Shown one piece after another: positions 1-9,479 of a stretch of 64,000 bases of DNA. The notes beneath the pieces were generated by a model. It did no database searches. It had not been told where the DNA came from and saw nothing but the letters and a program-made list of their open reading frames with translations. The DNA comes from Solen grandis. Its lineage: Eukaryota > Mollusca > Bivalvia > Adapedonta > Solenidae. Each line of letters opens with the position of its first letter. The first letter of the stretch is position 1. The DNA lies in the NCBI GenBank assembly GCA_021229015.1, contig CM037788.1:53213360-53277359 (forward strand), in the 5' to 3' direction. The translations under genes were made by a program, and so were the position numbers.

Positions 1-33
1 NNNNNNNNNNNNNNNNNNNNNNNNNNNNNNNNN
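1..33. other. Assembly gap (N run)
   Basis: A run of 33 N at the window start, probably the end of a longer scaffold gap. Confidence 0.99.
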
Positions 34-117
34 GGAAAAAGGGTGGCGGACGAAGGAACAACGGACGGACAAAGCGGCGACTATATGCGTCACCTTCAGT
101 GAGCATAAAAAAAGGTA
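34..117 (+). repeat. 3' end of pearl-like repeat (167-bp-core family)
   Basis: An (ACGG)n-type tract is followed by an ending (cggcgactatatgcgtcacc) and gtgagcataaaa. It matches the tail of the element at 1700-2602, so this is a truncated copy cut by the gap. The tail holds a short hairpin in which gtcacc pairs with ggtgag. Confidence 0.75.
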
Positions 118-118
118 A

Positions 119-1327
119 AACAAGAGGGCCAAGATGGCCCTAGATCGCTCACCTGAGAAAAGTATCATTCATTGCCTGTACAAAACAGATTGCTTCAGAA
201 TTAAGATGATGAGGTGAAACAATGTATAGGAATTTTCTGACCCCTTCCACAAAAGATATCATCATGACAAACATTCTGCCAAAGTTTGAGGATGATTGGA
301 CCAAAAATGTTGCCCTCAGTGTGTAAACAAGATTTTTCTAAGATTTGACCTACTGACCTTTTTTGATCCAACCTGACCCATTTTCGAAAGGGTTCAAGAT
401 ATCATCAAGACAAACATTCTGACCAAGTTTGAGGAAGATTGGATCAAAATTGTGGCCTCTAGTGTGTAAACAAGATTTTTCTAAGATTTGACCTACTGAC
501 CTACTTTTTGATCCAACCTGACCCATTCTCGAAAGGGTTCAAGATATCATCAAGACAAACATTCGACCAAGTTTGAGGAAGATTGGATCAGAATTGTGAC
601 CTCTAGTGGTGTAAACAAGATTTTTCTAAGATTTGACCTACTGACCTATTTTTTAAATTTCCAACCTGACCCATTTTCGAAAGGGTTCAAGATATCATCA
701 AGACAAACATTCTGACCAAGTTTGAGGAAGATTGGATCAAAAGTGTGGCCTCTAGTGCGTAAACATCAAAATTGTTGACGGACGACAAGATTTTTCTAAG
801 ATTTGACCTTCTGACCTACTTTTTGATCCAACCTGACCCATTACGAAAGGGTTCAAGATATCATCAAGACAAACATTCTGACCAAGTTTTGAGGAAGATT
901 GGATCAAAATTGTGGCCTCTAGTGTGTAAACAAGATTTTTTCTAAGATTTGACCTACTGACCTACTTTTTGATCCAACCTGACCCATTTTCGAAAGGGTT
1001 CAAGATATCATCAAGACAAACATTCTGACCAAGTTTGAGGAAGATTGGATCAAAATTGTGGCCTCTAGTGTGTAAACATCAAAATTGTTGATGGACGACA
1101 AGATTATTCTAAGATTTGCCCTACTGACCTACTTTTTGATCCAACCTGACCCATTTTCGAAAGGGTTCAAGATATCATCAAGACAAACATTCTGACCAAG
1201 TTTGAGGAAGATTAGATCAAAACTGTGGCCTCTAGTGTGTAAACATAAAAATTGTTGACGGACGACGGACGACGGACAATCAAGTATCCCAAAAGCTCAC
1301 CCTGAGCTATGTTCAGGTGAGCTAAAA
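119..1327 (+). repeat. Pearl-like element with 146-bp tandem core
   Basis: The element opens with a head module, acaagagggccaagatggcc followed by ctagatcgctcacctga. It continues with about six tandem units whose starts (aagatatcatcaagacaaac) lie 145-148 bp apart, or about 166 bp where a gttgacggacgac insert is present. It ends in a GACG-rich tract and a hairpin (agctcaccctgagctatgtt then caggtgagct) followed by CTAAA. A tandem core, a GACG/ACGG tract and a 3' palindrome are features described for bivalve pearl/CvA-type Helitron-like non-autonomous elements; the family assignment here is inference. An opposite-strand relative lies at 16078-17232. No protein is encoded. Confidence 0.75.
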
Positions 1328-1699
1328 AAAGCTCTTAGCTCTCTAAACAGTATTATTATACCATATTATATATTCTTGCCCCTTTTTGATGAGACAGAAG
1401 ATAAAATGGTAAATACTTTGGTGTCCCCGAAGATCACACAGGGGTCAGGCTCCACCCCCAAAATTTTACTTAGGACCTTTCAGCTCAAAGCTGTTGAAAT
1501 CCCCATTCCTAAATCATATCTATTCTCCTCATCAGATGAGATGTTTTACCAACTCTAATTTGGAGACTTAGTAACAGTTTACTATTTAATATGATAATAC
1601 ATGTTACTCATCAGATCTTTCATTGATTTTTTTTCATGTTTTTATACTACTGAAAATTAAGTCATACATTTCAATGTGTGCTCATATCAAAGAGGTTAA
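1328..1699. other. Unassigned AT-rich interval
   Basis: No recognisable gene or repeat. A 60-codon open frame at 1376-1558 starts at a non-ATG codon and resembles no family I know. Confidence 0.5.
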
Positions 1700-2602
1700 C
1701 CAACACTCTTGACATATGACTGGATATTTGAAATAGTGTATAATGGCCTAAACAACAATTAGCTGACATGATTATGATTGACATTACTAGCATATTGAAT
1801 TTTGTGGGGTTTTGTTTAAATGATATCTCCCGTTAAATTAGGCAAATGACATGAATATCAGTCAACAACATGGTAGTAGGGGCCATAACTCTCTTAAAAA
1901 TTGAGGAACCAGGTCACGTCAAGGATATGCGTATCTACTCTTGGTAATAAAGCTTCCCATAAAGTTTCATTGATTCAAGCCATTAGTTCCTGAAAAAAAG
2001 CCCGGACAAGAATCATGCAACATGAACTATAGGCCAAAAGTCAAGGGGCCATAACTCTGTGAAAAATTGAGGAACCAGGTCATGCCGACGATATGCGTAT
2101 CTACTCTTGGTGATAAAGCTTCCCATAAAGTTTTGTTGAATTCAAGCCCTTAGTTCCTGAGAAATAGCCCAGACAAGAATCATGCAATATGTACTATAGG
2201 CCAAAAAGTCAAGGGGCCTTAACTCTGTGAAAAATTGAGGAACCAGGTCACGCCTACGATATGCGTATCTACTCTTGGTGATAAGCTTCCATAAAGTTTT
2301 GTTGAATTCAAGCCATTAGTTCCTGAGAAATAGCCCGGACAAGAATCATGCAATATTTACTATAGGCCGAAAAGTCAATGGGCCATAACTCTTTGAAAAA
2401 TTTAGGAACCGGGTCATGCTGAGGATATGCGCATCTCCTCTTGGTAATGAAGCTTCCCATAAAGTTTCGTTGAATTCAAGCCGTTAGTTCCTGAGAAATA
2501 GTCCGGACAAGGAAAGTGAGACGGACGAACGGACGGACGGACAGACGGACGGAAGGACGGACGAAGCGGCGACTATATGCGTCACCTTCGGTGAGCATAA
2601 AA
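1700..2602 (+). repeat. Pearl-like element with about 167-bp tandem core
   Basis: Four tandem units contain the phrases ggggccataactctgtgaaa and tagttcctgagaaatagccc, with starts near 1879, 2045, 2213 and 2379 (166-168 bp spacing). They are followed by an (ACGG)n tract at about 2518-2566. The end is a hairpin tail (gtcaccttcggtgagcataa). The left boundary is uncertain because no head module is visible. The same tail occurs at 34-117. Confidence 0.75.
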
Positions 2603-3035
2603 AGACTATGACTTAAAATACCAAAAACTCAAAAGTGCATTGGCTGAAAAAACAGTGCTGCATGCAATAGCAGATGCGTAAGACAATTCTGCAGTGTTAA
2701 ACAGTTTTGATTGTTAAATCAGTCAGTAAAGGACTGTTTCAAGTTTCATTGTTATTGTTATGGCAGTTATCATAATGATATGGGTTTTTTAATGCCTAAA
2801 ATAATATTTTTGTTGTTTAATGTCTAAGATTTAATAATGGAAGAAGTAACAAGAGTTTTTATTATTATTTCTTTTAATAAATATATTTTATTCAAAGTAG
2901 TAATAAAATTTTAATTATTTCCATATTTTATACCAGTAGTTTTCCATAAAGTATGGACAAGTTGTGTTTTGCTACGGACAAGTGAAATTTTAAATTCAGT
3001 TATCCATGGACAAGTAAAATGAAATGAGATTTCGC
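2603..3035. other. Unassigned AT-rich spacer
   Basis: AT-rich sequence with stops in all frames. I see no gene, RNA or repeat signature. Confidence 0.5.
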
Positions 3036-3623
3036 CACCCCTGCCCTAGGGGCCTCATATTTCAAGGGATCAACTTTATTTTAACAATTGTTGCAGACAG
3101 TCAAAAAGTGATCATTTGTGCCAAAATAAATTCTGACCATTGGTTTTACAGAAGAAGAATTTTTGAGAATTTTCTATATAAAGTATATAAGGAAACTAGC
3201 TGACCCTCTAGGGCCCTCATTTTTTCAAGGGATCACTTCTTTTTTGCAATTAAAATTAAATTCTGACCATTGGCTTCATAGAAGAATTTTGGAATTTTCT
3301 AAATAAAGTATATAAGGAAACTAGCTGACCCTCTAGGGCCCTCATTTTTCAAGGGATCAACTTCATTTTAGCAATTAAAATTAAATTCTGACCATTGGCT
3401 TCATAGAAGAATTTTGGAATTTTCTAAATAAAGTATATAAGGAAACTAGTGACCCTTAGGGCCCTCATTTTTCAAGGGATCAACTTCATTTTAGCAATTA
3501 TATTGGTAGACATTCATGAGGTGACCATTTGTGCCAAATAAAATCAGATTCTGACATTTGTTTTATAGAAAAAGAATTTTGAAATTTTCTATACAGAGGA
3601 AATTAGGCAACCCCCTTGGGGCC
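3036..3623 (+). repeat. 125-bp tandem repeat, left part of an interrupted element
   Basis: Four to five units carry the phrases ctctagggccctcatttttc and gatcaacttcattttagcaa. The landmark aagtatataagg recurs at 3181, 3306 and 3431, giving a 125-bp period. The array stops abruptly at ggggcc (3623) and resumes in the same orientation at 8547 with ctaagggcctcatttttcaa. This indicates that 3624-8546 was inserted into it. Confidence 0.7.
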
Positions 3624-3663
3624 AAAGGGGTCTGGCAAGAAAGTTGGGTCATATTTCTCTATG

Positions 3664-4553
3664 TATAATACAAGGGATACTACTCCCGATTTACCAAGAT
3701 TCATACCCACGTTGAAAAAATATCAATATCTCAGTCCTTTATGATGGTATATTCATATTCTTTGCACATATCACAAGTATATACAAATCACAACTGTTTC
3801 ACCCATGCACACACAATTATCAAGCAATGAAACCCGCTCCTCAATTTTTTAGAATCTCGACACACGTGCGTATAGCCAGTCTCTCAGTGTAAACAGTTGT
3901 TTATGTGAAGGGCAAGGTAAACCGACACAATAATCACATTAAACAAATTGCTCACATCAGCATGCATAATATTTTCTCAGGTGCAAGAAATACAGTAGAT
4001 ATTGCCATTTCAACCTGTTGTCAACTTTCACTTTGCATTTAGCAATTCTATGAATCAAGTGACTTTCAAAAGAAAGAGATGTTTTGATTGGCTTTGTTCT
4101 AGCCTCTACAACCAATCAAATTCTAGTTACGTGATTCACAAATGACTCATGATAGAGTTAAAGATCGCTAACGAACAAATTGGCGATATCTACAGAATTC
4201 CTTGTGGCGAAGAGACATTATGCATTCCAATATGAGTAATTAATTTGTTTAGTGGTGTAATTGCATCGGTTAACCTCGTCCTCTCGCAGAAATAACTATT
4301 TACACTGGGAGAACAGCTGTACGAATGCGTGTCGAGATTTTAAAAATTGATGTTAGATTATCAAAGCAGGTTTTGTTACTTGATAAATGTGTTTGCATGG
4401 GTAAAACAGTTGTGATTTTCTGTTACATAAATGTATATGCTTGCGATAGATGCAAAGAATATGAATATATCATCAAGAATGACTGAGATATTGGCATTTT
4501 TTCAACAAGGGTATGAATCTTGGTCAATTGGGAGTAGAATCCCTTGTATTATA
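3664..4553. mobile_element. Fold-back element with about 250-bp inverted arms
   Basis: The left arm (about 3664-3915) and right arm (about 4295-4553) are imperfect inverted copies over their whole length. The left begins tataatacaagggatactac and the right ends tagaatcccttgtattata. Further matched phrases include tgagatattg, catgggtraaacagttgtga and tgtcgagatt. The middle of about 380 bp contains no open frame. It interrupts the left arm of the larger element at 3624-8546, so it inserted later. Confidence 0.7.
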
Positions 4554-4596
4554 TATAGTGATACAGTGGCGCTAACGTATCAGGTGTCAAAAATAG

Positions 4597-4765
4597 CATA
4601 TATCGTTCGTATCGCATCGTATCGTATCGTATAGTATACCCAATCGCATCGTAACGTATCGAGTCGTATTACACATAATGAACAGGATCTTATCGCATCG
4701 TATCGTAAAGCAATGGTATATCGTAAATCGTATATCGTGAATCGCATAACGTATATCGTATCGAA
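4597..4765 (+). repeat. ATCGTAT-rich subterminal array (left)
   Basis: Dense short repeats built from atcgtat, atcgcat and aacgtat lie just inside the cagtggcgcta arm. A counterpart lies at 8310-8506 just inside the other arm. Confidence 0.75.
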
Positions 4766-5394
4766 TCACTCTAAGATTTTTGGCAGTCTATGTTTCGGGA
4801 CACCCTTTATTTATTTATTTTTTATATAGAAAATAATCATTCTTCGTGTCTCTAAATTCAACATTTTGCGTATATGTATTATTTTTTATCATAAATTATT
4901 TTATGTAGTATAATCTTATTATTTGTTTAGTTAAAATAACAATTTTTACTTTTTATGTACCGGTATATACATGTGTAGTGGCCTACGTGACTTTCTGCAC
5001 AGACGCCGTGTGTCGTTAAGCAATATAATGCACGTGTGAAAAATATGTATTCGAAAGCATTAAATCGGTATTGAAGTAAACGCTGGGCTATATACATTCC
5101 TATATGTTTATTTGATGTGTTCGTCCAAGATGTTGCTTCCTTTGAATAACTTATTTTCCGGGACCTTTTTCGTCTACAGTATTCGCTTGCGTGCTCTTAT
5201 TTAAAAACATTGAAAGAGATGATTGTAACTTATGCATATACCTACATTATAGTTCTAATGTGTATTTTTTTTTTTATTTCCTACTTTATTTACCCCCCGC
5301 CCCCCCTCGCCTTTCTCTCTCTCTCCACATATGCAAATGTCATAATTCGCACAGGACATATTTCTTTTTCTTCTCTCCCTCTCAAGCAATATAA

Positions 5395-5670
5395 TATCAG
5401 GAGGTCTTGGATTCAAAACCCAACCGGGATACATTTCTCAGTGACAGCGTCAAGTCGCATAAAATTTGTACTAGTTTTGCCCTTGTCTTGCACTCGGCAA
5501 AATGGGGTTGACTATGGGAACTCGGAGAACTCAGTACTGGTTCTAAGCAGGAACTTCTCTCCCGTGTATCGGTCGGTGCTATTCCACTGACACATAAAAT
5601 AACCAAGGCGTCTTTTCGCGAAATGAGCTAGGGTAGCGCACCGGACTCACTTGTATCCAAACCACTGTCT
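5395..5670. repeat. Possible tRNA-related SINE fragment
   Basis: The segment includes gtcttggattcaaaacccaa ccggg, loosely like a Pol III B box, and later ctagggtagcgcaccggact. The support is weak and no second copy is seen here. Confidence 0.25.
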
Positions 5671-6309
5671 TTTCCGTTGCTTTTTTTTTTCAGCAAAAAA
5701 AAAAAAAAAAGAAAAAAAAAACAGGACCCCTACAATAAGAGATTAACATACTGCCTTTGAGAATAGAGGCATGCGGTTTTAGTCAAATTACCGATCTCTC
5801 CTTGTCTGCGAAAACACAAATTAACTACATGTAAAAGTTAAATGGGGAAAAAAATCTATAAATTCCATGTATAGTTCGCATATAAATATATATGACTTTT
5901 TTTTCATGTATGTACATTTATGCAGAATGTGTATATTTAGCAAACATAATTGTATTTCAGACGCGTGTATACCTTCTTATCAGCGGGCACAGCATGTGTT
6001 AATTTTGACCAGATATGTCACCTTTATGTAATGCCGATACCGATATACCGTCACTCACCCCCCACCCCGAATCCCACCCCAAGGCGAGGGAGGGACAATC
6101 AGCCTTTACACAACATGAATGTTATAACCGAACTAATTAACGTCACAGAAAACATGAAAGATGGTCGCAGGCCTATTGTGAGAACATTATCACAGAAAGA
6201 ACCAGGGTGTTATGTACGTAGTGTCATTGGGTAGCTTAGTCAATCAAGCGCACAGTGCCCTGAGAGACGGCGACGGTATTAACATTCTAAACCAGCGTTT
6301 CTGAAGTTA

Positions 6310-6965
6310 TTGAAGCAGTCACATGACGGCAAAAAACTCCACGCTGTGCTACGAGGTTCTGTTTTGTAACATAATAATCCGGAGTAAAGGTCATGAACAT
6401 TTCATTCATAAAGAGCTGCATACCTTAGTAGGTCATTCTCTTTCTCTTGTACTAGCGAATTCTATCTGTTGTTTTGTATGTGTAGAAATTGACAGGTATT
6501 TGATTATTTAAGATACTAGAATGTTGCATCTATTTCAAAGTTAAGAAATGCCCTGGGAGGAACTAATCGCCATCATGCAAATATTGTGTGGACTACTTTA
6601 GGTCAATTACATACAATACGGAGCACTACTTTTTCTTGCTACAGGAGTAGATCTTCATGTACGTAAGATGGGTTGCTGTTCTGGTTAGAATGTCACGTAT
6701 ATTTTTTTTCACGCTTAAAATTGATGCTTCCAGTGCAAAATAATGGCAAAAGAAAACAGTTAACAAACTGTAACACGCTAAAAGCGGTTACGGTTTGTTT
6801 TAAAACGCCTGTGTAACATATTCCACTCGTTTTCGTTAGTTGCAGAATCGCATTGCACGGATCCGCACTAAGCGCGGAGAGTTACATTTTAAAATTGTTG
6901 TGGAAAATATGCAAATTAGCAAGGCCTGATTTCGATTTCCAGCATAAGCGGGTATCGCCGTCTAA
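6310..6965 (+). repeat. 640-bp interspersed repeat, copy 1
   Basis: Shares long stretches with 12440-12690 (+) and 54120-54860 (-). Examples are agttaagaaatgccctggga, ggagtagatcttcatgtacg, gcagaatcgcattgcacgga and aaaatatgcaaattagcaag. There is no conserved open frame, so it is probably a non-autonomous element. Its class is unknown. Confidence 0.7.
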
Positions 6966-8309
6966 AAACTGTTCCTCTATTATATAAATATTATCAATAA
7001 TTTACATGTAACTTAGAATAAGTATGTGTATATACATACATACACTATTGAACATTTTACGTAATATAAACTGTACCGACTAAATTTAATACCGTCTGAT
7101 AAAAGCTCTCCCGCCTACGCGTTATAGAGTATATATTCACAATGTTGCAAATTGTACATAATGAAGTGTGACCCTTAATACAGAAATCTCAAATTCTTCA
7201 CCCTTTCCAAGGAGTGCCCCAAAGACAAGGAGGAATTTCTAGACAAAAACAACAATCACTACAAGTTTTTTCCCTTTAAATTTAATTTGATTATTATTCT
7301 AAAATTAAATTGTAATCATAGAAATTTATATTCCGAAGGGAAGGCTTCTATATATCAGTATATTTCCATAGCGAATCTTGTTGATGATGATATTAAAAAT
7401 AAAAAAATCTCTCTCTCCTCTTTCAAGGGGGGGGGTTCTTTACAAATTAAAGACAATGGACTTTTAAACAATATAGAAATCACATACGAGTAATAAAAAA
7501 ATATTTTTTTATAGTTAAAACAGGAGTAAAATATAGCAACAGTTCTTTTATAGGAACAAAAAATATGTGCTTATGGTTGAAAGTATGGGACCAATTTAGA
7601 AGTTGTTTGCAAATTAGATTTTCTGCTATCATCATGTATAAGCTGCGACAAAATTGGCAACCTCTTCACTAATTACTTATCTTCGAACAAGATGGCCTTC
7701 GGCCTTCATTTTTTTTTAATAAATAATTGTTTAAAGAAGCAGCATTACGGGTTTCTCTTTCTCTCTGTATATAAGGTGCAGGTTACATGCAGTTGCACAT
7801 GCATCATTACATTTTTTTCGGCTATTTGACAGTTAACCAGAAGTTCTCTAGCACGTGCTATACTTCTATGTGTTTGTTCACAAGCGTCATTGAGCGGTCG
7901 CGATCGTATATAATAGGGCATGGACCAATTATATTCATAATTTTTTAAGAAAAGATATGTGTTAATTAACACAAATAGCAGAGTACTAGATATCAGTAAA
8001 GTTATTATTACACGTTAATCTAAAAAAATATTTATAATAATCTTCATTAAAAAAAAACCTTAACTTTCTCTCATTACATGTGCCGTTAGCAGTGGTCTCG
8101 ATGGAGATCGCAGAGTCCGTCGCTTTTTCAGGGGGACCGCATTTAGTATGTCCCATTTCCTGTCGCTCGCTATGTTTATTTCAGAGGAAGACATGGATTA
8201 CAGTTTATGTACGATAAATATTGTTAACAACATGAAGTTTTTGCATATTTCTGGACTTGTAGTCAAATCAAGCTTGCAGGTACATGTATAAAAATGTCAT
8301 GTAAACCGT
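6966..8309. other. Non-coding interior of the large TIR element
   Basis: AT-rich, with only short unrelated open frames (up to 75 codons) that resemble nothing I know. A pyrimidine-rich ctctctctcctctttcaag patch is followed by G9 near 7427-7436. I see no transposase motif on either strand. Confidence 0.5.
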
Positions 8310-8506
8310 GCTTACGTGTATCGTATATCGCATAACGTAAATCGCAGATCGTGGATCGTATATCGTATGGTATCAGATTATAACGCATCGCATGGTATCG
8401 AATCGTAAAGGTAAATCAAACTTGCTATCGTACATCGCATATCGCAGATCGTATACCTCATATCGTTCGTATTTCAATCGTATTTTTTGACAACTGATAC
8501 GATAGC
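8310..8506 (-). repeat. ATCGTAT-rich subterminal array (right)
   Basis: Short repeats of atcgtat, atcgcat, atcgcagatcgt and similar end in tttttgacaactgatacgat agcaccactg. This is the inverted match of the 4564-4595 arm (28 of about 31 bases). Confidence 0.75.
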
Positions 8507-8546
8507 ACCACTGTATATGATTCACTTTTCATGCCAGACCCCTTTT

Positions 8547-8690
8547 CTAAGGGCCTCATTTTTCAAGCAATCAACTTCATTTTAGCAATTATGGTAGAGC
8601 ACTATGAGGTGACCATTTGTGTGAAAGGAAATCAATTTTTGACAATTGGTTTCAGAGAAGAAAATTTTTGATGTTTTAAAGTAAATTCTG
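8547..8690 (+). repeat. 125-bp repeat unit, right part of the interrupted element
   Basis: Continues the 3036-3623 array in the same orientation (aagggcctcatttttcaagc, atcaacttcattttagcaat). Confidence 0.65.
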
Positions 8691-8815
8691 GTTGCCATGG
8701 CAACCAGAGTTCTGCATGGATCAGTTTATTTTAGCAACTTTGTAGAGGTTTGCCCAAGAATGATCTATGCCAAGTTTCATCAATTTCTACTCATCAGTTC
8801 AGGCAGGCTTTTTTC
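8688..8815 (+). repeat. Single unit of the 300-bp family
   Basis: Contains the palindrome ggttgccatggcaacc and then agagttctgcatggatcagt and ttattttagcaacttt. It matches the units at 19380-20767 but is much cleaner. Confidence 0.65.
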
Positions 8816-8947
8816 CAGAAATTGGGAAGAGGCCTTAGCCTTTCATTTTGGGAAATTCAAGTGCGATTTTTGGCAAATTGGGAAAGAAGTGGACTGATGT
8901 TCAAACAACAAACAAAAAGTGCACATTAAGAACTGCATTTATGTCAT

Positions 8948-9199
8948 TCATTCAGTATTACAGTCAAGTGTCATATTACAAAGGCAGTGCCTATTCTTAA
9001 ACGCCTTGAAAAGGTCAACAATCTTGTCAAAATCCTCCTCTTGTGGTGTGCAGGCATTGATCCTCATCAAAGCATCCAGTTGTTGAGTGGTCAGTGAGGT
9101 TCTCAAGAACGTACACAAGTCATTCATGAGACTGAATGACCTCTCAACAACTGCAGTGCTCTGGGGGAACAACAATGCCAGGCCATATAAATCCACAAC
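8948..9199 (-). pseudogene. hAT transposase C-terminal dimerisation domain remnant
   Basis: An 82-codon open frame on the minus strand contains STAVVERSFSLMNDL followed by an arginine and a leucine-rich helix ending LDALMRI. This is the pattern of the hAT-family C-terminal dimerisation domain (conserved ERxFS, then RxxL and a hydrophobic stretch). Full hAT transposases are several hundred residues. Here the zinc finger and catalytic core are missing, and an in-frame stop occurs a few codons upstream (about 9209-9211). The open frame starts at GTG rather than ATG. It is probably a truncated transposon copy or a domesticated-gene scrap. It lies outside the TIR element at 3624-8546, so it cannot be assumed to be that element's transposase. 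Confidence 0.7.
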
Positions 9200-9293
9200 T
9201 TTTTTCCTTTATAAAACTTTTAAAAAAACTGGACAAGATTGATCAGGGGGTAATTTTGGGAGACAAACTTTTTTGTAACTGTAAACCCATCAA

Positions 9294-9475
9294 CAGATTG
9301 TGTAGATTGACTTTCTGGATTTGACACTGACGACTGATTGTGTAGTTTTGAAAATTTCGGGGCCCGTATACAATGATTGTATAGTTTTGACTCTCTGGCC
9401 CTTACACTGACGACGCCTAAAAGAAACTGACTTTTTTGGACTTACACTGACGACTGATTGTGTAATTGACTTTCT
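9294..9475 (+). repeat. Short tandem repeat with acactgacgactgattgtgta
   Basis: Three partly degraded copies of ttacactgacgactgattgt gta with gactttctgg, near 9325, 9413 and 9447. Confidence 0.5.
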
Positions 9476-9479
9476 ACTT

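Larger units (their letters stand above)
3624..8546. mobile_element. Large inverted-repeat (TIR) element, about 4.9 kb, non-coding
   Basis: The outer ends are inverted: the left end reads aaaggggtctggcaagaaag and the reverse complement of the right end reads aaaaggggtctggcatgaaa. Further in, the reverse-complemented right arm continues tcatatacagtggtgctatc, gtatcagttgtcaaaaa. The left arm has the same order but is split by a second element at 3664-4553 before cagtggcgctaacgtatcag at 4564. Candidate 9-bp target duplications flank it: cttggggcc (3615-3623) and ctaagggcc (8547-8555), which match at 7 of 9 positions. No transposase open frame is visible inside. Superfamily is unresolved; an 8-9-bp duplication would suit hAT or P-like elements. 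Confidence 0.55.

Noticed and set aside
5210..5590. 126-codon open frame
   Set aside because: Low-complexity Pro/Phe/Ser start and a possible SINE fragment; overlapped by other frames with equal claim.
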